Counted from the first letter of the stretch, positions 6,770 to 14,590 are shown. The stretch is DNA of 17,015 nt from CAZKEW01 sp964580435 (GCA_964580435.1 CAZOKP010000059.1:1-17015), one strand, 5' to 3'. A program made the numbers and translations. The notes: a model not told the origin generated them from the sequence alone.

Positions 6770-7869
6770 GTTGACTCCCCGATTCTATCCAAATTTTTTA
6801 CGACCACGGCTTCGTGGGCATTTCCCAGCGTTTTCTTGACGGCCAAGACCTCTGCCACCAGGATTTCGTTGAGGACGCGGATAAAGTTCTTGAAGCTCTC
6901 TTCGTTGTAGAGGTTGAGGCTCAGGAGGGGGAAGGGCTTGAGCTCAATGCGGCCGTCGGCCCTCAGCTCGAGGCCTTGCAGCGGCGGGCCCAGTTTCGCT
7001 CTGACCTCATCCAAGGCTTTTTCCATGACATTCAAGGCGACCGGCCCGATCTCCTTGGAGATATATTTAAATGTATAGGAGCACTTGTCGTTAAAATCGC
7101 TCCAGATTTTCTCCAGGCCTGCCGAAGAGAAGTCCGGCGGCAGTTTGACCTTGTTCTTATGCTGGGCGAGTCCGGCCAGGCCTAAGTGAAGAAGGGCAAA
7201 GATGACTCTTTGGGTTTCTTTCTTGCCCAGCTGGCTCACGGTGTAGAGCTCCTGCAAACTGGGGGCATGCGGGATGATAGTCAGAATGTATCTTTCGGGC
7301 GCGTCGAGCTTAAGAATATCGGCATAGACCGGAGATAGGACCTGAAGAGATTCGCTGTCGGAGGGAAGGAACGCCTCGATCAGGCTGAAGTTTTTCATCC
7401 CGCGGATTCCCTGAATGATGAATTCGGGAGTCGAGGCCACGATAAAAACTTGAGCTTTCGGAATGGTCGAGCTGGTATCGAGAACATAGTCCGCTTGCGG
7501 CCAGTCAAAAAGCGGGGCCAGGTCTTCCCGCCAGAAGTCGGTCAAGACTTGCCAGGCGCGAGAAGGCGGAAGGAGGCTGCGCTCAACAAGTGCCCGGAGG
7601 AATGAGGTCTTGTTCTCTAGGGCATATTTTGAAGTTTCCTCGACCTGTTGGCCGGGGAGAATATTGCGGGTGATCAATCTCTTGGCGAACTCTCCCTCTG
7701 AAAAAAAGCCCTCAGCCAGGGAGAGGTCGCCTTGCGAAAAGCAGAGGTTTTTCACGCCTCCCTCTCCTTGAATTCTCAGATGTCCGGACTCTTTTCTTTC
7801 CCAGATGAGAAAGAGAAGCTGGGGGAGAGGCGTCAATGCCAGGTTTCCGCGCCAAGAATTTTCGCCCAC
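6766..7869 (-). CDS. DUF4388 (PATAN) domain protein, function unknown
   Basis: 367 residues, no signal peptide or membrane segment, so probably cytoplasmic. Residues 4-105 match the DUF4388/PATAN pattern: WRGNLALTPLPQLLFLIWERKESGHLRIQ, then KNLCFSQGDLSLAEG. The middle (about 150-240) contains LQELYTVSQLGKKETQRVIFALLHLGL, a helix-turn-helix-like segment also common in this group. The C-terminal 100 residues are predicted mostly helical and unassigned. DUF4388 proteins are often linked to signalling or gliding and polarity systems in Deltaproteobacteria and Acidobacteriota, but nothing here fixes a role. The start is GTG at 7869 with no Shine-Dalgarno. The promoter -10 box ends 7 nt upstream, implying a leaderless message. 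It heads the operon down to pgsA. Confidence 0.85.
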   Translation of the reverse strand: MGENSWRGNLALTPLPQLLFLIWERKESGHLRIQGEGGVKNLCFSQGDLSLAEGFFSEGEFAKRLITRNILPGQQVEETSKYALENKTSFLRALVERSLLPPSRAWQVLTDFWREDLAPLFDWPQADYVLDTSSTIPKAQVFIVASTPEFIIQGIRGMKNFSLIEAFLPSDSESLQVLSPVYADILKLDAPERYILTIIPHAPSLQELYTVSQLGKKETQRVIFALLHLGLAGLAQHKNKVKLPPDFSSAGLEKIWSDFNDKCSYTFKYISKEIGPVALNVMEKALDEVRAKLGPPLQGLELRADGRIELKPFPLLSLNLYNEESFKNFIRVLNEILVAEVLAVKKTLGNAHEAVVVKNLDRIGEST

Positions 7870-7875
7870 AGGAAT

Positions 7876-7904
7876 AATTTATGTAGAGCGCGTCTCTCTG
7901 TCAA
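7876..7904 (-). promoter_or_regulatory. Sigma-70-type promoter for the DUF4388-miaA-hflX-pgsA operon, leaderless
   Basis: On the minus strand, TTGACA (7899-7904), a 17-nt spacer and TAAATT (7876-7881) match the consensus at 6/6 and 4/6. Only six nucleotides separate the -10 box from the GTG start at 7869, so transcription should begin at or within a base of the start codon. This fits the absence of a ribosome-binding site. Confidence 0.65.
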
Positions 7905-7905
7905 A

Positions 7906-8119
7906 CGAAATTCTCCGGAGGAAGCATTTCCAATTCCGTGATAGTCCTATGCTGATAGAAGGGGAGGGTGGCGTGGTTCGGGGGCCCCCCGCCGCCCCGA
8001 GCGTTTGATGCCCCGGTCTTTGGCTCTGGAAACAACATGATTGACCGCGAGGGCGCCGGGGGTGAACCGCGACAGGACCCACCCCCATCACGTAAAAAGA
8101 GATGCTTCCCCTGATTTCG
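7906..8119. mobile_element. MITE-like element, about 214 bp, with imperfect terminal inverted repeats
   Basis: The left end (7906-7942, containing GAAGCATTTC and CCGTGAT) and the right end (8087-8119, containing ATCACG, GATGCTTCC and ATTTCG) are imperfect inverted copies over about 33-37 bp. Seventeen of 22 positions match in the inner segment 7921-7942 against 8087-8108, and a small indel lies further out. The interior is GC-rich with no credible gene. A 44-bp stretch next to the right end recurs inverted at 16972-17015. I see no target-site duplication. It sits between the receptor terminator and the DUF4388 promoter. No transposase is present, so it would be non-autonomous. Confidence 0.55.
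8049..8092 (+). repeat. 44-bp dispersed repeat core, copy 1
   Basis: This stretch (starting GAGGGCGCCGGGGGTGAACC, ending CCCCCATCACG) is 43/44 identical to the reverse complement of 16972-17015. Within it, GGGGGTG (8058-8064) and CACCCCC (8080-8086) form a 7-bp stem around a 15-nt loop. Confidence 0.85.
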
Positions 8120-8153
8120 AAAAGCTCGGGTAGCCGATAAAAAAGTGGCCGGC

Positions 8154-8190
8154 AAAAAAAAGCCCTGCTCCGGGCACCCGGAGCAGGGCT
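8154..8190 (-). terminator. Rho-independent terminator of the TonB-dependent receptor gene
   Basis: Fourteen-base arms AGCCCTGCTCCGGG (8161-8174) and CCCGGAGCAGGGCT (8177-8190) pair perfectly around a 2-nt centre. On the minus strand the hairpin is followed at once by a run of about eight T (8154-8160 is all A on the plus strand). It begins 24 nt after the receptor stop codon. Confidence 0.95.
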
Positions 8191-8214
8191 TTGAGCCTCA
8201 ACTTTGAGCAGAAA

Positions 8215-11200
8215 TTAGAACATGAATCGGACGGAGAGCTGGGCGCTTCTCGTGCCGTTCATCCTCTGGGAAACTCCAAACAGAGAGGACTGGTAAGTCG
8301 TGGAGGGCATAGCCCAGAACATCCACTTGAACACGTTAAAAACTTCAGCGATGAGCTGAATGTTCAGGTCTCTTCCACCGCCCATCGGCACAGCAAAGTA
8401 CTTCTGGAACGCAAGGTTCATGTTGTAGTCGGGGAACCAGCGGAAAGCATTTCGCGGGGTAAAATTCTGGTTGTAGTAAGTCAGGTCATTTGCGCTAGCT
8501 GGAGCCGTAGGAATTCCAAAGAGAGACTTGTCCCAGCCCGGTTTTCCCTGGTTCCAGGTGATGAGGTCCTGATAGTTCCCACCCAGCCAGAGAGGCCTGT
8601 CGTTGCTATCATAGTCCTTGTTCCAGTCCATAGAACCGGTGGTCGCGCGGACACCGAAAGGAGCAGCAGATGTGTAGGAGAAGTTTCCGGAGACCTGCCA
8701 CCCGGCGAATACATTCTTGATCAACCAGTTGCCCGACTTCTTGCCCCACGGAATATCCCAGACAAACCCGCCGACCAAACGGCTCCTCCGGTCAAACTGA
8801 GCAAAGCCGTACTCCATGTCGATCCGTTCCTGGGAAACAGCTTCCATGGCGGTGGCGTCGCCGAAGTAGTCGGAGTTCTGATCATAAGCGTTGCCGTAGG
8901 TGTAGGCTGTGTAGAGAGACCACCCCTGGGAAAATCTCTTGTTGATAACGACCTGGAGGGCATTGTAGTTCGACTTCAGGTTCTGGATGCGCAGGTTCAA
9001 GTCTGTGATGGCGGCATAGACGTTAATACCGTTGGCCACTCCGTCGAGCCTGTCACCGGTAAATCTGTTGGGCCGCTGGATGGAGCCGAGGTTCTTCCCG
9101 TGAGAACCAGTGTAGTTAACCTCAATCGATGTATTGGCGCCAAGCTCTCTCTGGATTCCGAACAGCCAGTTATAGGCGCTCTGAGGAATCAGGTCGGGCA
9201 TCATCCATCTGCAGGCAATACGGTAGTTGCTGATAAACTGCGAAGGAATCGTCATTGGAATCGTGGGGTTAAGGTCCATATTGGGGCGGTAGATACTCAC
9301 AAAGGTGAACATAGGATAGTTGAAGCGGTCGTTCTCGTAGGTGTTGTTAAAGGTACGGTCATAAGAAATGCCGAACCCGCCGCGGACCGATGTCTTCCCG
9401 TCTCCGGTCAGGTCATAGGCGAAGCTGACCTTGGGCGCAAAAGCTTTGTAATAGGGGTTCCAAAGGCTCTCGTCATGAAGCTGCCTTCCATCCCAGATCG
9501 CATACTTGATGCCTTCCACGCCGTAAACGCCTTCAGTGATGTCATAGTTGCCGGCGACAGTATTCAGGTATCCCTGTTCCGTCCCGAAAGCGGGCATGTT
9601 GATGCCGACGCCGGATTTCTCCTGAGGAACACCGTAATACTCCCATCTCAACCCGAAGGAGACTGTCAGCCTGTCCGTCGCCCGCCAATCATCCTGGGCA
9701 AAAATGCCTCCTTCAAGCCCGGCCCATTTTCTCGACGAATTTCCTCGAGCCCATGTCCCACGGGCATCACCCTTGAGATAAGGATTGTCGGCCGGAGGAT
9801 CCGGGGGGTCTCCACCAAAGACAAGGTAATAGGCGCCGTAATTGTAGATCCAATCTATAGAAGTGTAGAAGTAATATACCCCGTCGACATTGGCGTCAAA
9901 CGTGGATGCCGAATTCCACATTCTGACTTCGCCGCCAACCTTGATGCTGTGGTTGCCTTTCTGGAAATTCAAGACATCGACCAGCTGATAGGTGTTGTTG
10001 GCGAATTCCTGAGGCATGTTCGGCCAGTCGCCGACGACATGGACGCCGTCATTGAAGGTCGTGTACCCGCCGAAACACGGGATTTCCGGCGCGACTCTCG
10101 GCCAGTCCGCATAATCTCTGTGATAGCCGACCCGGAGTTCGTTGTACATGGTCGGGCTGAAGAGGTGGAGCCAGGTTAACCCGCCTGTATGATAGGAATA
10201 GGGGGTTTCTTTCGTAAAACCGGGAACATTGGCAAAATCCCAATAGTCCCTGCTCGTGTTATACAACCAGCGGAGAGCCACGCGGTCTTTTTCGCTGACG
10301 ATCCAGTCCATCTTGAGGCCGACGTTGTTGCCTCTGGTATGGCTTGTCCCGTCCCAGACATACTTTCCGGCATCAATTAGTCCATCCGTTTCTCCGAACC
10401 CATTTGGCAGGTCAATGAAATCATAGGTCGGCACGGGATAAGCGGCGCCATACTGGGAGAAGTACTGCGCAGCAGAGCCCGTGGCCCGGCTAATGGCCTC
10501 AGGAGTGAAGAAATAGTAAGGAGTTCGAGATTCCGTGTCTTCCCGGACCCCCTCATAACTCGCAAAGAAGAAGAGCTTGTCTCTAATGATCGGGCCGCCG
10601 AGAGTTCCACCGTACTGCCATCTCTTCAAGGGCGGATAATCGTGCGTCAGCCAGTCGGCCGTCTGGAACAAGGAGCTGCCGCCGCGATGGAAAGCCCAGG
10701 CGCTTCCATGGAACTCATTCGTCCCTGATTTCATAACCGCATTGATGATACCGCCGCTATTTCTGCCGTATTCAGCAGAGAAGTTATTGGCGATGAGTCG
10801 GAATTCCTGAATCGCTTCAGGAGGCAGCGTGGTGGTGGCTGTCGCATAGGCTGTTCCGTTATCGTTGTTGTCGATCCCGTCGAGCATGACGTTATTGGCA
10901 GAGGCTCTCATTCCGTTGACCGCGTAGCCACGGACCGCGCCAGGAAGAGTCCCGGGAGCGAACGCCATCAAGGAAAGGTAGTTGCGGTTCCCCTGAGGAT
11001 AGCTCAGGATCTCTCTCTCCGTGATGACCGTGGACACCTGGGATCGCGTCGTTTCGACCAGCGGTGACACGGACACAACCGTCACCTGCTCCTCGATCTT
11101 TCCGATCTCCAGACCGAAGTTGACTTTCAACTCGGACCCGCCTTGGACAACGAGCCCCTCTTTGACCATCGTTTTGAAACCAGCCAAAGCAGCACTCAGG

Positions 11201-11436
11201 TTGTACGTCCCAATAGGAATTCTATCCAATCGGTAACGGCCCTGGTCGTTGCTTATCGTCGACTGCGTCAAGCCCGTATCGATATTCTTGGCTGTGACCG
11301 TGACTCCAGGAAGGACGGTCCCTTCCAGGTCTTTGACCGTTCCGACAAACGTCCCGAGGTCTTTGACTTGGGCGATGGAAAGAGAGGCCACAAAAAGCAA
11401 AGCTACACAAAGCAGTGTGAGCTTCTTAAAACTCAT
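8215..11436 (-). CDS. Oar-like TonB-dependent outer-membrane receptor
   Basis: 1073 residues from the ATG at 11436, which has GGAGG 8 nt upstream; an in-frame TTG further out overlaps that site and is rejected as the start. Visible parts: signal peptide MSFKKLTLLCVALLFVASLSIAQ; a carboxypeptidase-regulatory/CnaB-like domain at about 27-105 (GTFVGTVKDLEGTVLPGVTVTAKN through GTYNLSAALAGFKT); a plug at about 110-235 (NVMLDGIDNNDN, EYGRNSGGIINAVMKSGTNEFHGSAW); then a long beta-barrel ending in aromatic RFMF. The C-terminal Phe is the usual outer-membrane insertion signal. These receptors, numerous in Acidobacteriota, import large substrates using TonB energy; the substrate is not evident. No TonB-ExbBD genes are nearby. 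A sigma-54-type promoter lies upstream, with a structured leader of about 180 nt. Confidence 0.93.
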   Translation of the reverse strand: MSFKKLTLLCVALLFVASLSIAQVKDLGTFVGTVKDLEGTVLPGVTVTAKNIDTGLTQSTISNDQGRYRLDRIPIGTYNLSAALAGFKTMVKEGLVVQGGSELKVNFGLEIGKIEEQVTVVSVSPLVETTRSQVSTVITEREILSYPQGNRNYLSLMAFAPGTLPGAVRGYAVNGMRASANNVMLDGIDNNDNGTAYATATTTLPPEAIQEFRLIANNFSAEYGRNSGGIINAVMKSGTNEFHGSAWAFHRGGSSLFQTADWLTHDYPPLKRWQYGGTLGGPIIRDKLFFFASYEGVREDTESRTPYYFFTPEAISRATGSAAQYFSQYGAAYPVPTYDFIDLPNGFGETDGLIDAGKYVWDGTSHTRGNNVGLKMDWIVSEKDRVALRWLYNTSRDYWDFANVPGFTKETPYSYHTGGLTWLHLFSPTMYNELRVGYHRDYADWPRVAPEIPCFGGYTTFNDGVHVVGDWPNMPQEFANNTYQLVDVLNFQKGNHSIKVGGEVRMWNSASTFDANVDGVYYFYTSIDWIYNYGAYYLVFGGDPPDPPADNPYLKGDARGTWARGNSSRKWAGLEGGIFAQDDWRATDRLTVSFGLRWEYYGVPQEKSGVGINMPAFGTEQGYLNTVAGNYDITEGVYGVEGIKYAIWDGRQLHDESLWNPYYKAFAPKVSFAYDLTGDGKTSVRGGFGISYDRTFNNTYENDRFNYPMFTFVSIYRPNMDLNPTIPMTIPSQFISNYRIACRWMMPDLIPQSAYNWLFGIQRELGANTSIEVNYTGSHGKNLGSIQRPNRFTGDRLDGVANGINVYAAITDLNLRIQNLKSNYNALQVVINKRFSQGWSLYTAYTYGNAYDQNSDYFGDATAMEAVSQERIDMEYGFAQFDRRSRLVGGFVWDIPWGKKSGNWLIKNVFAGWQVSGNFSYTSAAPFGVRATTGSMDWNKDYDSNDRPLWLGGNYQDLITWNQGKPGWDKSLFGIPTAPASANDLTYYNQNFTPRNAFRWFPDYNMNLAFQKYFAVPMGGGRDLNIQLIAEVFNVFKWMFWAMPSTTYQSSLFGVSQRMNGTRSAQLSVRFMF

Positions 11437-11614
11437 TCTCTTTTCCTCCAATTTTCAGAGTTGATTTTCTTCCCCTTTAGCTCGGTGCGTTCGGGGAAGA
11501 CCCAGAAGCGCAAAACAAACTTGCACTCCAACCCATTCCCTGCAGGCTGCGGTTACCCGATAATTCTCACCTCCTTTTTTTGTCTCGATAGAATTTAGGC
11601 GCATAATACAATTT
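11437..11614 (-). promoter_or_regulatory. Long 5' leader of the receptor gene with a hairpin and an orphan Shine-Dalgarno
   Basis: From the predicted sigma-54 start near 11615 to the ATG is about 179 nt. On the minus strand it holds AAAGGAGGTGAG (11566-11577), an almost full anti-16S match with no ATG, GTG or TTG at a usable distance except a GTG inside the motif itself. It also holds a hairpin TCTTCCCC/GGGGAAGA (11493-11500 with 11468-11475, 17-nt loop) ending about 30 nt before the start. The real ribosome-binding site is GGAGG, 8 nt before the ATG. I recognise no known riboswitch. Confidence 0.4.
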
Positions 11615-11625
11615 ACCTTTAAAGA

Positions 11626-11642
11626 AGCAAGTTTTATGCCAA
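11626..11642 (-). promoter_or_regulatory. Sigma-54 (-24/-12) promoter of the TonB-dependent receptor gene
   Basis: The minus strand reads TTGGCATAAAACTTGCT. It has the GG and GC doublets exactly 10 nt apart and matches the YTGGCACGrNNNTTGCW consensus at all but two fixed positions. The implied start is near 11615. Transcription would need a bacterial enhancer-binding ATPase, which is not encoded in this window. Confidence 0.75.
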
Positions 11643-11810
11643 ACTTCTATCTTTTTCCCTATCTCTATCTATTTGAAAATAAAGAAATTAAAGTTCTTTT
11701 GTTTTATTTTATATATTTTTATCCAAAAAATTGAATCTTATCCAAAAAATTGAACGGAAAGGCGGTGCAGGAGTTTCTAAGAAATTGCGGGCTGCGCTGG
11801 CCTAAAAGGA
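11643..11810. other. AT-rich intergenic region upstream of the receptor promoter
   Basis: Together with the leader this makes a 374-nt gap without a gene. It holds a purine-rich stretch with three GATAG motifs on the minus strand just upstream of the -24 box, an AT tract near 11690-11720, and the tandem repeat at 11719-11754. I see no clear terminator for the GWxTD gene. Confidence 0.6.
11719..11754 (-). repeat. Two tandem 17-bp repeats, candidate enhancer (UAS) for the sigma-54 promoter
   Basis: TTCAATTTTTTGGATAA (minus strand) occurs twice without mismatch at 11738-11754 and 11719-11735, with a 2-nt spacer and 19-bp period. It lies 77-112 nt upstream of the -24 box. Enhancer-binding proteins that activate sigma-54 polymerase usually bind paired sites at about this distance. 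The repeat is certain; the regulatory role is inferred. Confidence 0.55.
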
Positions 11811-13523
11811 CTACTTGACCCTGAAATCGACCCTCTTTTCCAGAGTTTTTCCCGAAAAAATGTCCTTGACCCGCACAAGGAGTGTGTATCTGCCGGGTTC
11901 GAATGCAGAGAGGCTGTATCTCGCCCCGCTGTTCAGGCCAGGCGTTTTCTGCGAAATCGGAATCTGGGCTTCCTGGGGCCGGTCGATCGTGGTAATGAAT
12001 TTATCGCCCTGCCAGACTTGGTGTTCGATCAAAAGTTTAGCCATGTTTTGGGCTTCGTCGAAAGTCAGGTTATAGATCTGGTAGAAGAAAATAAGCTCGT
12101 TGTTCCTCCTGTACTCGGCGAGAGTGTTGGGGTTGATCTCCAGGTTGCCGAAGACGAAGGGCCCCTTCTGCTCCTGGGTCAGCTGAATTTTTTCCGGCAC
12201 TTTCATCCCTTTGGCTTCCAGGGATTTCAAGGCAGGAAGGTCTTTGGAATCGATGACAACTTTTTCCTCTTGGGGCTGCAAGACCTTGATATCCCTGGCC
12301 AGGACAACTTCGCTGAGACCGAATTCTGTGCTGCCAAAGGACGGGACCGTGATTTTCTTGTCCACGTAGCCGACATTTCCATTGACCTCATCCCAGACGA
12401 CGATGTGGACAAAATATTCGCCGGGCTTCAGGCTGAGGCCCTGCACATATTGATAGTAATCCGTAAGCCTGCGCTTGTAGGTTTCCTCCCTGAGGTTCAT
12501 TTCCAGCTTGTCGCCTCCCTGGTAAAGGGTTGTTTTCTCATCCTTGATTTCAATGAAAAAACTCACTCGGCCAGTGTACTTGTCCTCGACTTTGTTGAAA
12601 CCCAAATCCTTGGCCGCAACCTCGATACTGACGGGGATATAGGTAAGGCCGCCGCTTCCCATGAAATAGTCTTCGTTCGAGTAAAAGCTGAGACTGGACA
12701 CGGATGCTTTTGTCTCAACGACCCCTTTCAATTTTCTCAAGCGGTCGCTCCGTTCCAGCTCTTCAAGCACTTCACCCCTGGATTTGGTTAGCTCGGCAAG
12801 CAGCGAGAGTTGCTGCAGGGGCTGGTCAAATTGTTTCGCCCCCTGAGCCGCCACAGTTGCTATCGTCGGCGCCTGCCCGGGTTCATAAGGCATGTCATTA
12901 TAACCCGCATACCTTGCCGGAGTGGAAATATTGCGCAGGGCATTGGCCAGGGCCGGATTGGAAGCCAGCTGATATGAGCCCGCGCTGTAATAGTTGACGA
13001 AGGTGAAGTCAACCCTTCCGATGTTGGCATGCTCACCCACGATATTTCTATAGGTCCATATTTCTGCGGGAAACTCGGCCGTAGGTGCTTGCGGCGTGAA
13101 GATGAATCCTCTTCCTCCGCCGGGGTTCGTTTCCATTAAATCCGGGGGCCCGAACATGATATACACTCTTCCCCGGTCCGTTCTCCAGCCGGCCCTTCCC
13201 TCAAAATAGTTCTTGTCGGCATAAGCCAGCCTTCGGTGATGCTCTTCTCTGTACTCATTGACAGGCGTATCCGGCGTCGGGTCCCTTCTCTTCCAGAACG
13301 TTTTGATGAAGTTTTCCCTCTCTTCATCCGTCCTCAGGCTCTTGAAAACGTCCCTTTCATTCTCAGAAATGATATAGGGGACCTCCTCGTCCAGCCATTT
13401 TTTATACTTCTCCGGGAGGACGATTTTGTCTGTTTCTTTTTTCTCTTGAGAAGAGAGGGAAAGGGCGCAGAGAATCGCCACCGAAAAGAAGACCAGGAGG
13501 AATATCGGAATGAACTTTTTCAT
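11811..13523 (-). CDS. GWxTD domain-containing secreted protein
   Basis: 570 residues from the ATG at 13523, which has GGGAGG 7 nt upstream; an upstream TTG at 13553 precedes that site and is rejected. A signal peptide (MKKFIPIFLLVFFSVAILCALS) is followed by a charged segment and the signature GWRTDRGRVYIMFGPPD near residues 112-128, which names the family. The rest is probably beta-sandwich. The last about 35 residues (FEPGRYTLLVRVKDIFSGKTLEKRVDFRVK) resemble the C-terminus of the VWFA-related protein in this window. The family is widespread in Acidobacteriota, Aminicenantes and Bacteroidetes and its function is not established. It follows the TPR gene by 40 nt and should share its sigma-54 promoter. 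Confidence 0.9.
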   Translation of the reverse strand: MKKFIPIFLLVFFSVAILCALSLSSQEKKETDKIVLPEKYKKWLDEEVPYIISENERDVFKSLRTDEERENFIKTFWKRRDPTPDTPVNEYREEHHRRLAYADKNYFEGRAGWRTDRGRVYIMFGPPDLMETNPGGGRGFIFTPQAPTAEFPAEIWTYRNIVGEHANIGRVDFTFVNYYSAGSYQLASNPALANALRNISTPARYAGYNDMPYEPGQAPTIATVAAQGAKQFDQPLQQLSLLAELTKSRGEVLEELERSDRLRKLKGVVETKASVSSLSFYSNEDYFMGSGGLTYIPVSIEVAAKDLGFNKVEDKYTGRVSFFIEIKDEKTTLYQGGDKLEMNLREETYKRRLTDYYQYVQGLSLKPGEYFVHIVVWDEVNGNVGYVDKKITVPSFGSTEFGLSEVVLARDIKVLQPQEEKVVIDSKDLPALKSLEAKGMKVPEKIQLTQEQKGPFVFGNLEINPNTLAEYRRNNELIFFYQIYNLTFDEAQNMAKLLIEHQVWQGDKFITTIDRPQEAQIPISQKTPGLNSGARYSLSAFEPGRYTLLVRVKDIFSGKTLEKRVDFRVK

Positions 13524-13563
13524 CGTCGGGCCTCCCACAATGCTCTCCTGCAATTAAACCAAC

Positions 13564-14487
13564 TTATTTCTTGAGGTATTCGAGGATATTCCGGACCAAG
13601 CCGGCATTGGCGTCTTCCGGCGCCAAGGCCAAAAATTTTTCCAGGTCCACAATGGCCTCATCTTTTCTGTTCTGGTTCACGTAGATCATTCCCGCCTGAT
13701 AATACGCCTGGGCATAATCCGGCTTGAGCTCTTTCACCCGGGAAAAGGCCTCCAGCGCTTTGGGGTAGTCCTGAAGATTCATCAAGCAGGCGCCGAGATC
13801 GTAGAAGGCGTCCGGTTCGCTCGGGTTGATTTCCGTGGCCTTGATAAAATAGGGAAGCGCTTCCTGGTAATTGTTGAGTATTCCGTACAGTTCCCCGATG
13901 CTTTTGTTGGCATTGAAGCTTGCCGGCTGGAGCTCCAGCATCTTTTTAAAGGCCCCAATGGCCTCTTCGTATTTCCCCAATTTGTTCAAACAGATGCCCA
14001 GGTTGTTATAATAAATCGGTTCTCCGGCCTCTTTTTTGATCGCCTCTTCATAGGCCTTGACGGCCTCCTCAAAGTTTCCCGCCTGGAACGATTCATTCCC
14101 GAGTTTAAAATCCTTATCTCCGGGAGCTTCGCTGATATAATATTTCCCTTCTTCCATGGTGATATTGACTTCGACAATGTCCATAATGCCAACCCTTCTC
14201 TCCAAGAAGACGGGGAAGAAACCATCCTTTTCAGCCTTGATCTGGTAAAAATCGGGCTGCAACCCAATCTGAATGAATTCTCCTTTTTTGTTGGACTTGA
14301 GCACCAATTTGACGGCCGAATACTGCATGGAGACGATGGTTATTCTGGTCCCCTCGATGGGAGTCCCGTTTTTGTCAGCCACGATCCCCTTGACCGTTCC
14401 CTGAACAGAGGCTGGGGCTTGAGAAACGAGGATGACCGTAAGAAAAAATGCCAGAAAGGACGCCGAGAGAAGATATCTTTTTTTCAT
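13564..14487 (-). CDS. Secreted protein with a carboxypeptidase-regulatory-like domain and TPR repeats
   Basis: 307 residues from the ATG at 14487, 8 nt after GAGG; the in-frame TTG at 14514 has no site. It has a signal peptide (about 1-27), a CnaB/carboxypeptidase-regulatory-like domain at about 28-110 (GTVKGIVADKNGTPIEGTRITIVS through YQIKAEKDGFFPV), then about five TPR units from 120 to 295 (for example PIYYNNLGICLNKLGKYEEAIGAFKKMLELQP). The N-terminal fold is the type also found in the receptor. The TPR part is likely a periplasmic or surface scaffold. It is the first gene of the operon with the GWxTD protein and lies behind a near-consensus sigma-54 promoter. The partner is unknown. Confidence 0.88.
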   Translation of the reverse strand: MKKRYLLSASFLAFFLTVILVSQAPASVQGTVKGIVADKNGTPIEGTRITIVSMQYSAVKLVLKSNKKGEFIQIGLQPDFYQIKAEKDGFFPVFLERRVGIMDIVEVNITMEEGKYYISEAPGDKDFKLGNESFQAGNFEEAVKAYEEAIKKEAGEPIYYNNLGICLNKLGKYEEAIGAFKKMLELQPASFNANKSIGELYGILNNYQEALPYFIKATEINPSEPDAFYDLGACLMNLQDYPKALEAFSRVKELKPDYAQAYYQAGMIYVNQNRKDEAIVDLEKFLALAPEDANAGLVRNILEYLKK

Positions 14488-14590
14488 CAATCTTACCTCA
14501 CGTGTTTTTTTCAATTCTAACTCAGGCTCCGGCCCAAATCAAGCTTTCTCGGCACAAGGAAGCATCGCAGACGAGCGCCATCATATAACA

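Noticed and set aside
7979..7992. GC palindrome CGGGGGCCCCCCG as a terminator or operator
   Set aside because: The arms are offset by one base, there is no T-run, and it lies inside the GC-rich interior of the repeat element.
7879..8155. Two short minus-strand frames (70 and 84 codons) inside and beside the MITE-like element
   Set aside because: Pro/Arg/Gly-rich composition follows from the GC-rich element. No ribosome-binding site or domain is visible, and the frames run over the terminal repeats and the DUF4388 promoter.
8191..10179. A 662-codon open frame on the plus strand opposite the receptor gene
   Set aside because: It lies wholly antisense to a clearly recognisable TonB-dependent receptor and has low-complexity, unrecognisable protein with no signal or domain. 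It is a codon-bias shadow.
11539..11546. CCTGCAGG palindrome in the receptor leader
   Set aside because: An 8-bp restriction-type palindrome is expected by chance and has no supporting context.
12018..12791. A 257-codon plus-strand frame opposite the GWxTD gene, and a similar 241-codon frame at 15268-15993 opposite the VWFA gene
   Set aside because: Antisense to well-supported genes, with no family resemblance or ribosome-binding site that I can see.
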